43,153 nt of DNA from Chitinophagaceae bacterium UBA4407 (GTDB lineage: Bacteria; Bacteroidota; Bacteroidia; Chitinophagales; Chitinophagaceae), in NCBI GenBank assembly GCA_002390845.1, contig DGQT01000059.1, positions 1 through 43,153 of the forward strand, read 5' to 3'. Below are positions 7,879 to 17,100 of the stretch, piece by piece (the first letter of the stretch is position 1; every line of letters starts with the position of its first letter). Below the pieces are notes generated by a model that had not been told where the DNA came from, did not search any database, and saw only the letters and a list, made by a program, of their open reading frames with translations. A program made the position numbers and the translations under genes.

Positions 7879-7959
7879 TACTTTCCTCATTTCACAGAAC
7901 TAACTTAAATTGAATGGCAAAATTTTTTTAGCCAAAAATCAAATTTTAATATTGTCATC

Positions 7960-9315
7960 ATGAAAAATTCTCGCCGCAATTTTATTAAACAAACCACACT
8001 GGCAGGCGCAGGCATTGCCGTGTCAAAATTTGCTTTTAGTGCATCAAGTTACAAAAGAATTATTGGCGCAAATGATCGTGTAAGAGTGGGCGTTGTGGGC
8101 TTTTCTGACAGGCATCGCGGTTCGCACATGCCCTGCTTTATGAACCACTATAAGGAATTGAATTTTGATGTGGTTGCTGTATCTGATTTATGGAAAAAAC
8201 GCCGCGAAGAGGGCACTGCTCAATGGAAAGAAAAAATGGGTCACGATATTATTGCATGCAGAAACAATGAAGAGTTGTACGATAAAAAACTAGCTGATGC
8301 AGTCTTCATCAGTACCGCGGATTTTCAGCACGCACAGCATGCGATTGAAGCGGTTAAGGCCGGCTTCGATGCTTATGTGGAAAAGCCTTTTGCAGAAACA
8401 ATGGAAGATAACCGCGCTGCGCTAAAGGCTGTAAAAGAGAGCGGTAAAATTGTACAAATCGGATCGCAGCGCAGAAGCGGCGGCAACTATCATGCGGCCA
8501 ATGATTTTATAAAATCTGGCAAGTTTGGCGATATAAAAATGGTTGAGTTAACATGGAATGTCAATCAACCGGGGCGCTGGCGCAGACCTGAATTGGTGGC
8601 GCAGTTGAAAGAAGAAGACACAGATTGGCAACGTTTTTTATTAAACCGTCCGCATGATGATTTTGATCCGCGAAAATATTTGGAGTATCGTTTGTTCTGG
8701 CCTTATTCTTCCGGGCTTCCCGGGCAGTGGATGAGCCACCAGATTGATACGGTGCATTGGTTCAGCGGACTGCCACACCCACGCAGCGTGGTGGCCAATG
8801 GCGGCATTTATATGTGGAAAGACGGACGAAAAAACTGGGATACGATTACGGCTGTTTTTGATTACGGTCCGTTAGATGATTTAACCACCGGTTTCCAGGT
8901 TACGTTTGCATCGCGTATGGATAACGGCGATGAAAACCCGGCAGAAATTTACTACTCCAATGGCGGCGAATTAAACCTGAATACCAATAAGGTTTCACCA
9001 CGTGGCGGACTCACTAAAAACTTCGCCGATGCCATGCACATGCAACCCAATCTTTTGCCCGAAATGAGTTTGGAAAGTACTGAGAAAGTGGTGACATCGG
9101 CAAATACCGGTGGCGATGCATTGACATCCAATCATGTGCGCAACTGGATGGAATGCGTGCGCAGCCGAAAGCAACCCAATGCCCCTGTGGAAGCGGGTTA
9201 CAGCCATTCCATTGCCAACATGATGACGACCGCTGCGGCACATACAGGTTTAAAAGCAACCTTCGATGCAGCCACGCAAAATGTAATGGTTGGTGGTAAG
9301 GTTTTCAAATATTAA
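7960..9315 (+). CDS. Tat-exported Gfo/Idh/MocA-family oxidoreductase, 451 aa
   Basis: The N-terminus MKNSRRNFIKQTTLAGAGIA carries a twin-arginine motif (SRRNFIK), so the folded enzyme, probably with bound NAD(P), is likely exported. The Rossmann strand RVRVGVVGFSDR follows. The hallmark EKP motif is in YVEKPFAETMED near residue 141, and HQIDTVHWFSGLPHP lies in the C-terminal beta-sheet domain. Such proteins oxidise or epimerise sugars, or act as GH109-type NAD-dependent glycosidases; I cannot tell these apart here. It lies directly upstream of a DUF6807 gene on the same strand and divergent from the glycosidase, supporting a role in sugar conversion. Confidence 0.88.
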   Translation: MKNSRRNFIKQTTLAGAGIAVSKFAFSASSYKRIIGANDRVRVGVVGFSDRHRGSHMPCFMNHYKELNFDVVAVSDLWKKRREEGTAQWKEKMGHDIIACRNNEELYDKKLADAVFISTADFQHAQHAIEAVKAGFDAYVEKPFAETMEDNRAALKAVKESGKIVQIGSQRRSGGNYHAANDFIKSGKFGDIKMVELTWNVNQPGRWRRPELVAQLKEEDTDWQRFLLNRPHDDFDPRKYLEYRLFWPYSSGLPGQWMSHQIDTVHWFSGLPHPRSVVANGGIYMWKDGRKNWDTITAVFDYGPLDDLTTGFQVTFASRMDNGDENPAEIYYSNGGELNLNTNKVSPRGGLTKNFADAMHMQPNLLPEMSLESTEKVVTSANTGGDALTSNHVRNWMECVRSRKQPNAPVEAGYSHSIANMMTTAAAHTGLKATFDAATQNVMVGGKVFKY

Positions 9316-9323
9316 GAAGGAAT

Positions 9324-9402
9324 TTTTTATTGTCCTGGCGATGGATCTTTGTTAGATCTTTCGTTGCGTCGCACTCTTGTACTTTAGGAATTTTATTGAA
9401 CA
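9324..9402 (+). repeat. Single left half-unit
   Basis: TTTTTTATTGTCCTGGCGAT (9324) leads to GTTGCGTCGCACTCTTGTAC (9363-9382) and AATTTTATTGAACATAAA. It begins 8 nt after the oxidoreductase stop codon. No right half-unit occurs before the next gene; the next one is at 10540-10620, beyond that gene. Confidence 0.75.
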
Positions 9403-9454
9403 TAAACAGCCTTGAACAACGGTCATTTAATTTAAACTGCGTAAAAACAACAGC

Positions 9455-10519
9455 ATGAATTTCTCTGTAAAACATATAAGCACTTATACAATTTCATTAT
9501 TGCTTTGGGTTGCATCTTTTGCACAAAAAGCAGAAATGGTGAACGTTGTAAAAGATCCAAAACAAAAAAAGGTTGATGTATTTATGGGTAAACAATTGTT
9601 CACCAGTTTTATTTATCCGGACAGTTTGGAGAAGCCTGTTTTATATCCCGTTATTGCAGCAGATGGAGCTGTTGTAACAAGGGGCTATCCATTAGTACCA
9701 CGCCAAAATGAACCAACCGATCACCCGCATCATGTGGGTGTATGGTTCACGTTTGAGAATGTAAACGGGCTTGATTTCTGGAACAACTCATTTGCAATTC
9801 CGGCAGAGAAAAAAAGCGCATACGGCTGGATAAAAACTGACAGCATACTGGAAACCAAAAGCGGAGAAGAAGGCTTGCTAACCTATCACGCCAACTGGAC
9901 CAATCAAAAGAATGATGTACTGCTGGAAGAAACCACCAGCTTTGAATTCAGCGGCAACGGCAACCAGCGGATTATCGACAGAACAACTACAATAAGAGCC
10001 GATGTTGATGTACTTTTTAAAGACGCAAAAGATGGGTTATTGGGTTTTAGGGTGGCTCATGAATTACAGATACCTTCAAAAGAAGAACAAAAATTTACAG
10101 ATGATAAAGGCAACGTGACCATCGTAAAAGCCAATGGAGACAAGATTGCAAATGGCAATTACCTCACCAGTGAAGGAAAAGAGGGAGACAGTGCATGGAG
10201 TACCAGGGCTCGTTGGTGCAAGATGTATGGCAAAATGGGTGATGATTCTGTAAGCATTGTAATTATCGATCATCCATCGAATACAAATTACCCAACTTAC
10301 TGGCATGCCCGTGGTTATGGTTTATTCTCGGCAAACCCTTTGGGAGAAAATATTTTTACCAATGGAAAGCTTACTAAAAACCTTACATTGAAAATGGGAG
10401 AAGCTATTATTTTCCGCTACAGGATCGTGATAGATGATGGCAAGAAAACACTTTCTGCTGAAGCATTGAATGCACTTGCAGATGCCTTTGCACAAAAAAA
10501 TGCAGGCAGATCAAAGTAA
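9455..10519 (+). CDS. DUF6807 (PmoA-like) secreted protein, 354 aa
   Basis: A signal peptide (ISLLLWVASFAQ, residues about 13-24) is followed by a beta-rich domain. The diagnostic-looking segment TDHPHHVGVWFTFENVNGLDFW lies near residues 88-110, with a His cluster that could bind metal or substrate. This matches my memory of DUF6807 proteins, often annotated PmoA family, which accompany Gfo/Idh/MocA oxidoreductases in Bacteroidota sugar-degradation clusters. Length is typical. The function is unproven; a role with the neighbouring oxidoreductase is inference from gene order. A single half-unit lies on each side (9324-9402 and 10540-10620). Confidence 0.8.
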   Translation: MNFSVKHISTYTISLLLWVASFAQKAEMVNVVKDPKQKKVDVFMGKQLFTSFIYPDSLEKPVLYPVIAADGAVVTRGYPLVPRQNEPTDHPHHVGVWFTFENVNGLDFWNNSFAIPAEKKSAYGWIKTDSILETKSGEEGLLTYHANWTNQKNDVLLEETTSFEFSGNGNQRIIDRTTTIRADVDVLFKDAKDGLLGFRVAHELQIPSKEEQKFTDDKGNVTIVKANGDKIANGNYLTSEGKEGDSAWSTRARWCKMYGKMGDDSVSIVIIDHPSNTNYPTYWHARGYGLFSANPLGENIFTNGKLTKNLTLKMGEAIIFRYRIVIDDGKKTLSAEALNALADAFAQKNAGRSK

Positions 10520-10539
10520 CGATTTGAACAGCTTGCCTT

Positions 10540-10620
10540 TTGCTGAATGTATAAATGAACGTACAAGTGAGTGACACAACAAAAGCTACATAGTAATTCC
10601 GCTGCCCGTTCCCAAAAAAT
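10540..10620 (-). repeat. Single right half-unit, GTGAGTGACACAAC subtype
   Basis: GAACGTACAAGTGAGTGACA (10558-10577) then CAACAAAAGCTACATAGTAA and CTGCCCGTTCCCAAAAAAT. The core differs from the standard GTGCGACGCAAC; the same GTGAGTGACACAAC form appears at 35550. It fills the space between the convergent genes ending at 10519 and 10622. Confidence 0.75.
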
Positions 10621-10621
10621 A

Positions 10622-13600
10622 TTATTTCAACTTTAATAGTTCGGCTATAATTCTAACCGATTCATTTTTCATTACATCATCATTCATTTCAGATTGAGGG
10701 CTTTCAAATACATTTTTACACCAAACGAAGATTTTATTATTCGGTTCTTTCTGTTGCCATTGATTTAAGAGTTGAACTGCTTCATCTTTCTTATTTAATT
10801 TTTCAAGTGCCCATGCACTGATTAAATTATTGGCAGGCAGAAAATTCCGTACCGTGTTGTCGATCTTCGGCGTAAATGCTGCGATCTTCTGTAACTGTTG
10901 CTGTGCAAGCTTTTCATTGTTCTGCTTTGTGTAGCAGAGATAACTGATCCAGTCTTCGAGACGTTCATCAATATCTTCCTGGTAAGGTTTACCAACACCT
11001 AAATTCACTGGCCATATTTTAGCCGCTTCAACAAACTGCAGCGCTTTTTTATACTGCTTCATTTTCATCTGGTCAACGGCCTGCATCAATTTGGCTTCGT
11101 GATACAATCCCCTTCCATCGGTTGCACCTTCAAAAGGAATAATATTGATGCGGGTTAACAATGCATCACCTGCTGCATATTTTTTATTCAGCAACAATGT
11201 CTTTGCATATAGCATGCCCATGATGTAATTATCGGGATTGCGTTTATAAAACGGTTCAGCTAAAGCAAGGGCTTTATCGTATTCATTGTGCTTTATATAA
11301 TACTCTGAAAGTAATTTGGTATAACGCCATTGCAGACTGTCTAATGCAATCGCTTTTTCAAGATTGGCTTCGGCATCTGTTTCAAATAAATTTGCTTTAG
11401 TTGCATAAAAAGGCGCATAAGCTGGCTCGTTGCCGCATTGCGCAAATAATTTTTTTGCATTGCCGGTATTATTCCGGCTCCACCAGATCAAAGCAAGATT
11501 ATATTTTAACAGCCAACTATTATTGGTTTTGATAAGCGCTTCCAAAACATCTTTTGTTTCTGCGCGGAAAGGCAGCGCCAGATCAGGGTTTATACTTTTT
11601 ACATCAACAGGTTTATTTTCGAGAAATGCTTTCCAGTAAAGTACTTCTGCATTTTGTGGTGCCATGTTAAAAACCTTCAGGGCTTCATCTCTCAGGTTAA
11701 GATCATAATACCAAACGCCAAGTTCGAGATAAGTTTCCTGTGGCATTTCATTTCTTATGAGCGATGTAAAATCATTTTGTGTTGCTGCGGATGAATGCCA
11801 CAAATATTTTTCAAATCCTGCAAAATGATTCAGCGGATCAATCGCCAGCATTTTGTTCAATACTTCAACAGCTTTTGCTTCATTGTTCTGCAAACGGTAA
11901 ATGACTGCCAGCAATTGGCAGGCTTCCAAATTGTTTTGATTACTGATTAAACTCTTTCCTGCATACTCAATTGCTTTTGCATCATCTCTCTGGTTGAAAT
12001 AAATCTTGCTCAATTCTGTGCATGCACCAGTTCTGTATGCACTGCTCATGGCTGCAATATCAAAGCCATCTTTTGCATCAGTTATATTGTCCAGTTTTAA
12101 ATTGATCAGTCCATAATTAAAATTAGCAGCGGGATCGTAAGTGTCAATTGACAAAGCTTTCTTTACAGTTATCAATGCATCGTTGTAAAGCAGGTTCCTG
12201 TATTGTAAAGCAGTCAGCTCAACCAATGCCGGTGCATAGTTGGGGTCCTTATCCAGGCAGGCTTTCAGCTTTTCTTCGGCTTCCGGATAATGGCGTTGCC
12301 GGATATCTTCTTTACCTGCCACATACAATCCATAAACAGAATTCCAGTCGAAATCTTTCGGTGTTTCCAATGGCCGGTTCAACACATCTGCTGCAGGTGA
12401 TGATTGATAAATAAGTTTATTTTCACCAAGTGTAACTACTAAGTTTTTTTCATCTGCATCTGTTTGAATTGAATCTGCAAAAACCTGTAAAGTATTCAAC
12501 TTAAGTGTTTTTGTATAAACAGTTTTTGCACCATCTGTCACTTTTAATTCATCACCTATTTTTTGCAACGAAGAGAAATAAATCTTTAGCCAGCCACTCT
12601 CCTTCTTAATATTCAGCGCACCATAATTATTGGCTTTTACAAAACCTTTTGTAGCTTTTACAGGGAACCAATATTCCGTCCACGTGTCTGTAGTGTATGG
12701 TTCAAACCCCTGGTGTTTGAATGGTGTAAGCGTACTGCCTTCTGCTGATTGATTAAACAATCTTCCGCTTTGTACTTCTACATATTGGCCATCGGTATCG
12801 GTTAATAAATGATCCCAGATCATTCCTTGTTGCGACAAACCCCAGATCCATATTTTCTTCCCCGCTTTATCATCGTGCGTTGAATAGCGGCCCATTCCAA
12901 ACTCATCATCGTGCCAGTAAGCCCCAAAGAAATCGGTGTATTTGCCAAACACGTGATACGATTTATAACCACCAAAATTATTATTCTCATAAAACGAAAT
13001 GTTCTTACCGTTTTCTTTATTTATGGGCCAGTCACTATACTCCCCTTCATGCCCCAGATAATGCGTGCCAGGATAAATAAACTCTAAATTTCCCTTCGCT
13101 TTTATACCGGTATTCATCCACGAATAATAAGGCTGCTCCAGCGATGTACCATTATACCATGTTGAACTTGTTGTAATGTATGCTTTATCTTTTGGCAAAT
13201 TAATTTCCAGGCGCCAGTTCGATTGTGTAAGCAAATCGAGTACGCCAATTACACAACTCACACTGCCATCTTCTTTTGTAAAGCTGGTGTAATCTACTGG
13301 TGTAGCGCAATTGGGCGTATGACCAATAATGCCGTAGTTCGCTTCAATACCGCCGCTTGTCCACGGGCCACGCATGGCCACGTCACGAAATTTTATTACG
13401 CTGTTATCATACACAAAAGATTTACCGGTACTCTTTTCTATGGCGCTCCAAATCTTTCCACCCACTTCGGGCAGTATCATTATTTTGAGATAATCATTTT
13501 CAAGCTCCACTACTTTCCATTCTTTTTGTACGGGCTTATCGGTAAATCCATCATAGCGGAAGTATGGATAAATTTTTGAAGAAGGATCAGCAATCGGGTT

Positions 13601-13741
13601 GGGATCGGAGAACGGATAAGTTGTAAAAACCTTTTTATATTCTTTTATGGTTGATGCATTTTGCGCATAAGAAAAGCTGTTGAAAAAAAATAAACATGCA
13701 CAAACCGTAGTCGTTTTCAAGTTCAATTTATACTGGCTCAT
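10622..13741 (-). CDS. Secreted DUF5107 domain protein with C-terminal TPR repeats, 1039 aa
   Basis: The start is placed at ATG 13741, which opens a signal peptide (LKTTTVCACLFFFNSFSYAQ). The open frame extends to 13924 only through repeat DNA. Residues about 50-400 fit DUF5107, a galactose-mutarotase-like beta-sandwich: VVELENDYLKIMILPEVGGK, MRGPWTSGGIEANYGIIGHT and a long aromatic-rich segment. From about residue 490 onward the chain is helical TPR-like repeats (AEEKLKACLDKDPNYAPALV, AVEVLNKMLAIDPLNHFAGF and others). The family has been seen with glycoside hydrolases; carbohydrate binding or processing in the periplasm is inference. It is convergent with the DUF6807 gene. Confidence 0.85.
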   Translation of the reverse strand: MSQYKLNLKTTTVCACLFFFNSFSYAQNASTIKEYKKVFTTYPFSDPNPIADPSSKIYPYFRYDGFTDKPVQKEWKVVELENDYLKIMILPEVGGKIWSAIEKSTGKSFVYDNSVIKFRDVAMRGPWTSGGIEANYGIIGHTPNCATPVDYTSFTKEDGSVSCVIGVLDLLTQSNWRLEINLPKDKAYITTSSTWYNGTSLEQPYYSWMNTGIKAKGNLEFIYPGTHYLGHEGEYSDWPINKENGKNISFYENNNFGGYKSYHVFGKYTDFFGAYWHDDEFGMGRYSTHDDKAGKKIWIWGLSQQGMIWDHLLTDTDGQYVEVQSGRLFNQSAEGSTLTPFKHQGFEPYTTDTWTEYWFPVKATKGFVKANNYGALNIKKESGWLKIYFSSLQKIGDELKVTDGAKTVYTKTLKLNTLQVFADSIQTDADEKNLVVTLGENKLIYQSSPAADVLNRPLETPKDFDWNSVYGLYVAGKEDIRQRHYPEAEEKLKACLDKDPNYAPALVELTALQYRNLLYNDALITVKKALSIDTYDPAANFNYGLINLKLDNITDAKDGFDIAAMSSAYRTGACTELSKIYFNQRDDAKAIEYAGKSLISNQNNLEACQLLAVIYRLQNNEAKAVEVLNKMLAIDPLNHFAGFEKYLWHSSAATQNDFTSLIRNEMPQETYLELGVWYYDLNLRDEALKVFNMAPQNAEVLYWKAFLENKPVDVKSINPDLALPFRAETKDVLEALIKTNNSWLLKYNLALIWWSRNNTGNAKKLFAQCGNEPAYAPFYATKANLFETDAEANLEKAIALDSLQWRYTKLLSEYYIKHNEYDKALALAEPFYKRNPDNYIMGMLYAKTLLLNKKYAAGDALLTRINIIPFEGATDGRGLYHEAKLMQAVDQMKMKQYKKALQFVEAAKIWPVNLGVGKPYQEDIDERLEDWISYLCYTKQNNEKLAQQQLQKIAAFTPKIDNTVRNFLPANNLISAWALEKLNKKDEAVQLLNQWQQKEPNNKIFVWCKNVFESPQSEMNDDVMKNESVRIIAELLKLK

Positions 13742-13762
13742 AAAATAATTTCTTAGTACAAA

Positions 13763-13770
13763 CAAACCTA
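13763..13770 (-). promoter_or_regulatory. Candidate -7 box (TAGGTTTG) for the DUF5107 gene
   Basis: On the minus strand TAGGTTTG matches TAnnTTTG and lies 22 nt upstream of the ATG at 13741, which would give a short leader typical of Bacteroidota. A TTTG lies further upstream at a longer than ideal spacing. Confidence 0.4.
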
Positions 13771-13840
13771 ACAGAAATGCTGCATAAAATTGTATACAAA
13801 CGCAAACGGTTGCGCTGCCACCAGCATCATTTCCAGGGAA

Positions 13841-14083
13841 TTTTTTTTGAACCAAACTGCAAATCTTTACTGATCGTTCCTTGCGTCGCACTCTTTTACT
13901 TTCTGATTGTACATCAGCTTTCAACAGCCTTGAACCGCAGAGCCGGAGAGGCGCAGAGAGATTAGTTGTTATCTGCGGCTTTGCGCCTCTGCGGTTTGTA
14001 TTTGCTCAATCCTATTCCGAACGTACAAGAGTGCGATGCAACAAAAGCTTCATAGTAATTCTGCAGCCGGGTACAAAAAAAAG
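13841..14083. repeat. Complete inverted-pair element with nested CCGCAGAG palindrome
   Basis: The left arm is TTTTTTTTGAACCAAACTGC (13841) to CTTGCGTCGCACTCTTTTAC. The right arm is AACGTACAAGAGTGCGATGC (14020-14039) to GCAGCCGGGTACAAAAAAA. The centre holds the palindrome AACCGCAGAG(13933-13942)/CTCTGCGGTT(13987-13996), with inner GGCGCAGAG and TTGCGCCTCT. This fills most of the gap 13742-14104. Confidence 0.8.
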
Positions 14084-14104
14084 AAATTAAAAAATTTAGA
14101 GTGT

Positions 14105-17100
14105 TTATCGTATGAGTGTAACCGTGCCTTGCGCTTGCTGTTTTTTGCCTTCTGCATCGGTTAAAGAAATCATCCATGTGTAAGTATCCATAGACGCTGC
14201 GGTTCCTTTATAACTGCCGTCCCAGCCGCGGGTAATGTCTGCAGATTCAAATATTTTTTGTCCCCACCGGTTAAAGATGGCCATGTTGAATTGCTTTACG
14301 GGAAAGGGGTATTTTACCCTGAACAAATCATTCAATCCGTCTTTATTTGGGGTAAATGCATTGGGCAGGTTAAGGTTGCAAATGCCGGTTGTGATTTTTA
14401 CAGAATCTGTGTAACTGCCACATTCATTAGAAGCGGTAAGGGTATAAATTCCATCAGTGTTAATTGTAAAAGATGGTTGGGTGCTTGCATTTTGCCAAAG
14501 ATAATCCACGTTTGTATTTAGTGTGGGGCTTAGAATTAATTGCTGTCCTGTGCATAAAAAAACATCATTGCCAAGGGTAAAAAAAGGAACGGGTTTGTAA
14601 CTGATATTTATTGAATCTGAACTGCTGCAATTGCCTATGGACGTAGTAACGTAATACAAGCCGGGTAGTTTTACAAGATAGCCTGATGCTGTGCTTCCAT
14701 CCTGCCAGCGATAGGTGGCGTTATTGTAAGAAGCATTAAGCATTTTGGTTATGTTTTCGCACAGGGTTGTATCGTTCCCAAGGTTTACAACCGGTGCTGT
14801 ATTGTATGTAACAAGAATGGTATCGGTAGCGGAACAACCTTGCTGGATAACAGTAAGCCAGTAAGTACCTGGTTGCGTAATAACCGCATTACCAAGTGTG
14901 CTTCCCGTGCTCCAGTTATAAACCGCCTGCGGTAAATTAAAACTATAATCTAACTGGTTGTGTTCGCATAAAATGGTATCGCTGCCCAATGTAAAAGATG
15001 GTAAAGGAAATACATTGGTAACAGTAAGTGTATCTACGGCACTGCAACCATTTGCAAACGCTTTGATAGAAAAAGTGCCGGGTTGCAACACAGTAATTTT
15101 TTGTGTTGCTTCGCCGGTATTCCATTGATAAAGATCGAAGCCTGCTCCGGCATCGAGTTGTATAGACTGACCAATGCAAAAACTGGTATCTGCCCCAAGG
15201 GATATTACAGGTGTATGCTTAACTGTTACTGCAATAGAATCATACGCAAAACAACCGGGTGTTTGTTCCGCAGCAATTTTATACAATGTATCTTTAAAAG
15301 GAAAAAGTATGGCTGTGGCAGTATTTGCCCCGGTAATATTGTAAGCAGGCGACCATTGGTAACTTATAAAACCTGGCGGAGCTGTAATTGCAGCGGTATC
15401 CCCGGAACACAATGAAATATCCGGGCCAATATCAAAAGGAATGGGTGGATGAGGAGCAACAATAACAGTATCACTTAATAAATTGCCGCAACCATTGGTA
15501 GTGGTTATATAATATTTTCCGGGTTGTGTTACTGTGTAGATAGAATCTTCAGAACCATCCTGCCATAAGTAAGATGCATAGCCGTAACCGGCATTTAATT
15601 TAATAGTATTGCCTGGACATAAAACCGTATCTGTACCAAGATCAGGTTTGCCGGGCGATGGAAGAACTGTTATAAGCACAGAATCCTTAACAGTTATACA
15701 TGTACTGATAGATGCATGTATATAACCTTTCCACGGTGCTGTAAATGATAAATTAAAAACAGAATCATTTTGCTGGTTAAAAGAATTTACAGACGTGCTG
15801 TCATAATTGAAAAAGGGTATAGCACCACATGCTGCATTTTTTCTAATGGTAAGTGTTAAGGGCTGCCCGGTGCAGATCGTTGTATTGGAAGGCACAATTG
15901 AAACCGTATCGCAATGTGCAATAGTTTTGCAACCAGGCAGCAGGTCAAAATTTGTGCTTTTTACAGATACGGTTTTATTGGGGTTTTCCTGAAACACATT
16001 TATACCTACAGAATCAAAACCTAAAAAAACCTGTTTTAATTTATACGGTTGCATGAAGGTGGAATTATCATCTTCACCCAGGCAAGCTGATGCTGTATCT
16101 GCAATATGCAGTTTTAAGAATTCAATTTTATTTACATTTCCTATGCTGTCGCCAATAAGTTTTACGGTAAGGTCGCCGCCATCCTGTAAGCGCAGTGCAT
16201 CGTAAGTAATAGGTATTCCCTCTGCGCTGTAATGCCTTATTCTTTGTTTTAATACCTGGCCATTTTTAAATTGGGTATAAAACACATCTGCGGTATAGCC
16301 GCTTATAAAATGTAGCATGGAAAATAACCCTGAGCCATCCGGATAAATAGTGATATTGGTATTTTGCATATTGCTTTCTGTACTGTTTTTGAAAGAGTAT
16401 GCTTTAATAAAATTAAGGTTGCTGTCAAATTCTGCCATACCACCCTGGTATAGTGGCGTAGACCCATCCCAATTATACTGGTAAGCACCAAAGACTGAAC
16501 CGCTAATTACATAATTGCCATTGCTTAATTTTTTTAAAGGATCGCTTTGCAGAAAACCAACCTTGTAACCGGCTGTATCGTCTATACCAAAAAATTTTGT
16601 TTCAAGGGTATCGCCTGTAGATTTATCAAAGCGGTAAATATTTACAAAGGGGGTACCATAGTAAGTTAAAAATTTGCCGAATGAAATAATTTCGTTGGCT
16701 TTAATATCAATTCCGAAAGGAGTGTCGAATTGGTTACCACTCCAAATTTGGTAAAGCTTGCTCCATACAATATTGCCATTTTCAACATTTAACCGGGTTA
16801 AACTTCTTCCATCTGCCCAGTGCGGACCGGTAAAAAATATATCACCACCATAGGCATCCTGCTTTATCTGCTGAATATAAAAATAATCTGTGCTGCCATT
16901 TCCATGGCCCCATAAACGTGATTTATAAATCTTACTCCATATAATATTCCCAAGGTTATCTGTTCTTGAAACAATAAGATCGTCATTTTCAGACTGTGCA
17001 TTGTAAGTAGAACCAGCCAGTAAAATCGAACCATCTTTTAATTCAATAGTACGGTAATAACTAATGTAATCGCCGGGGCCATTGTTTTCGGGATCATATA

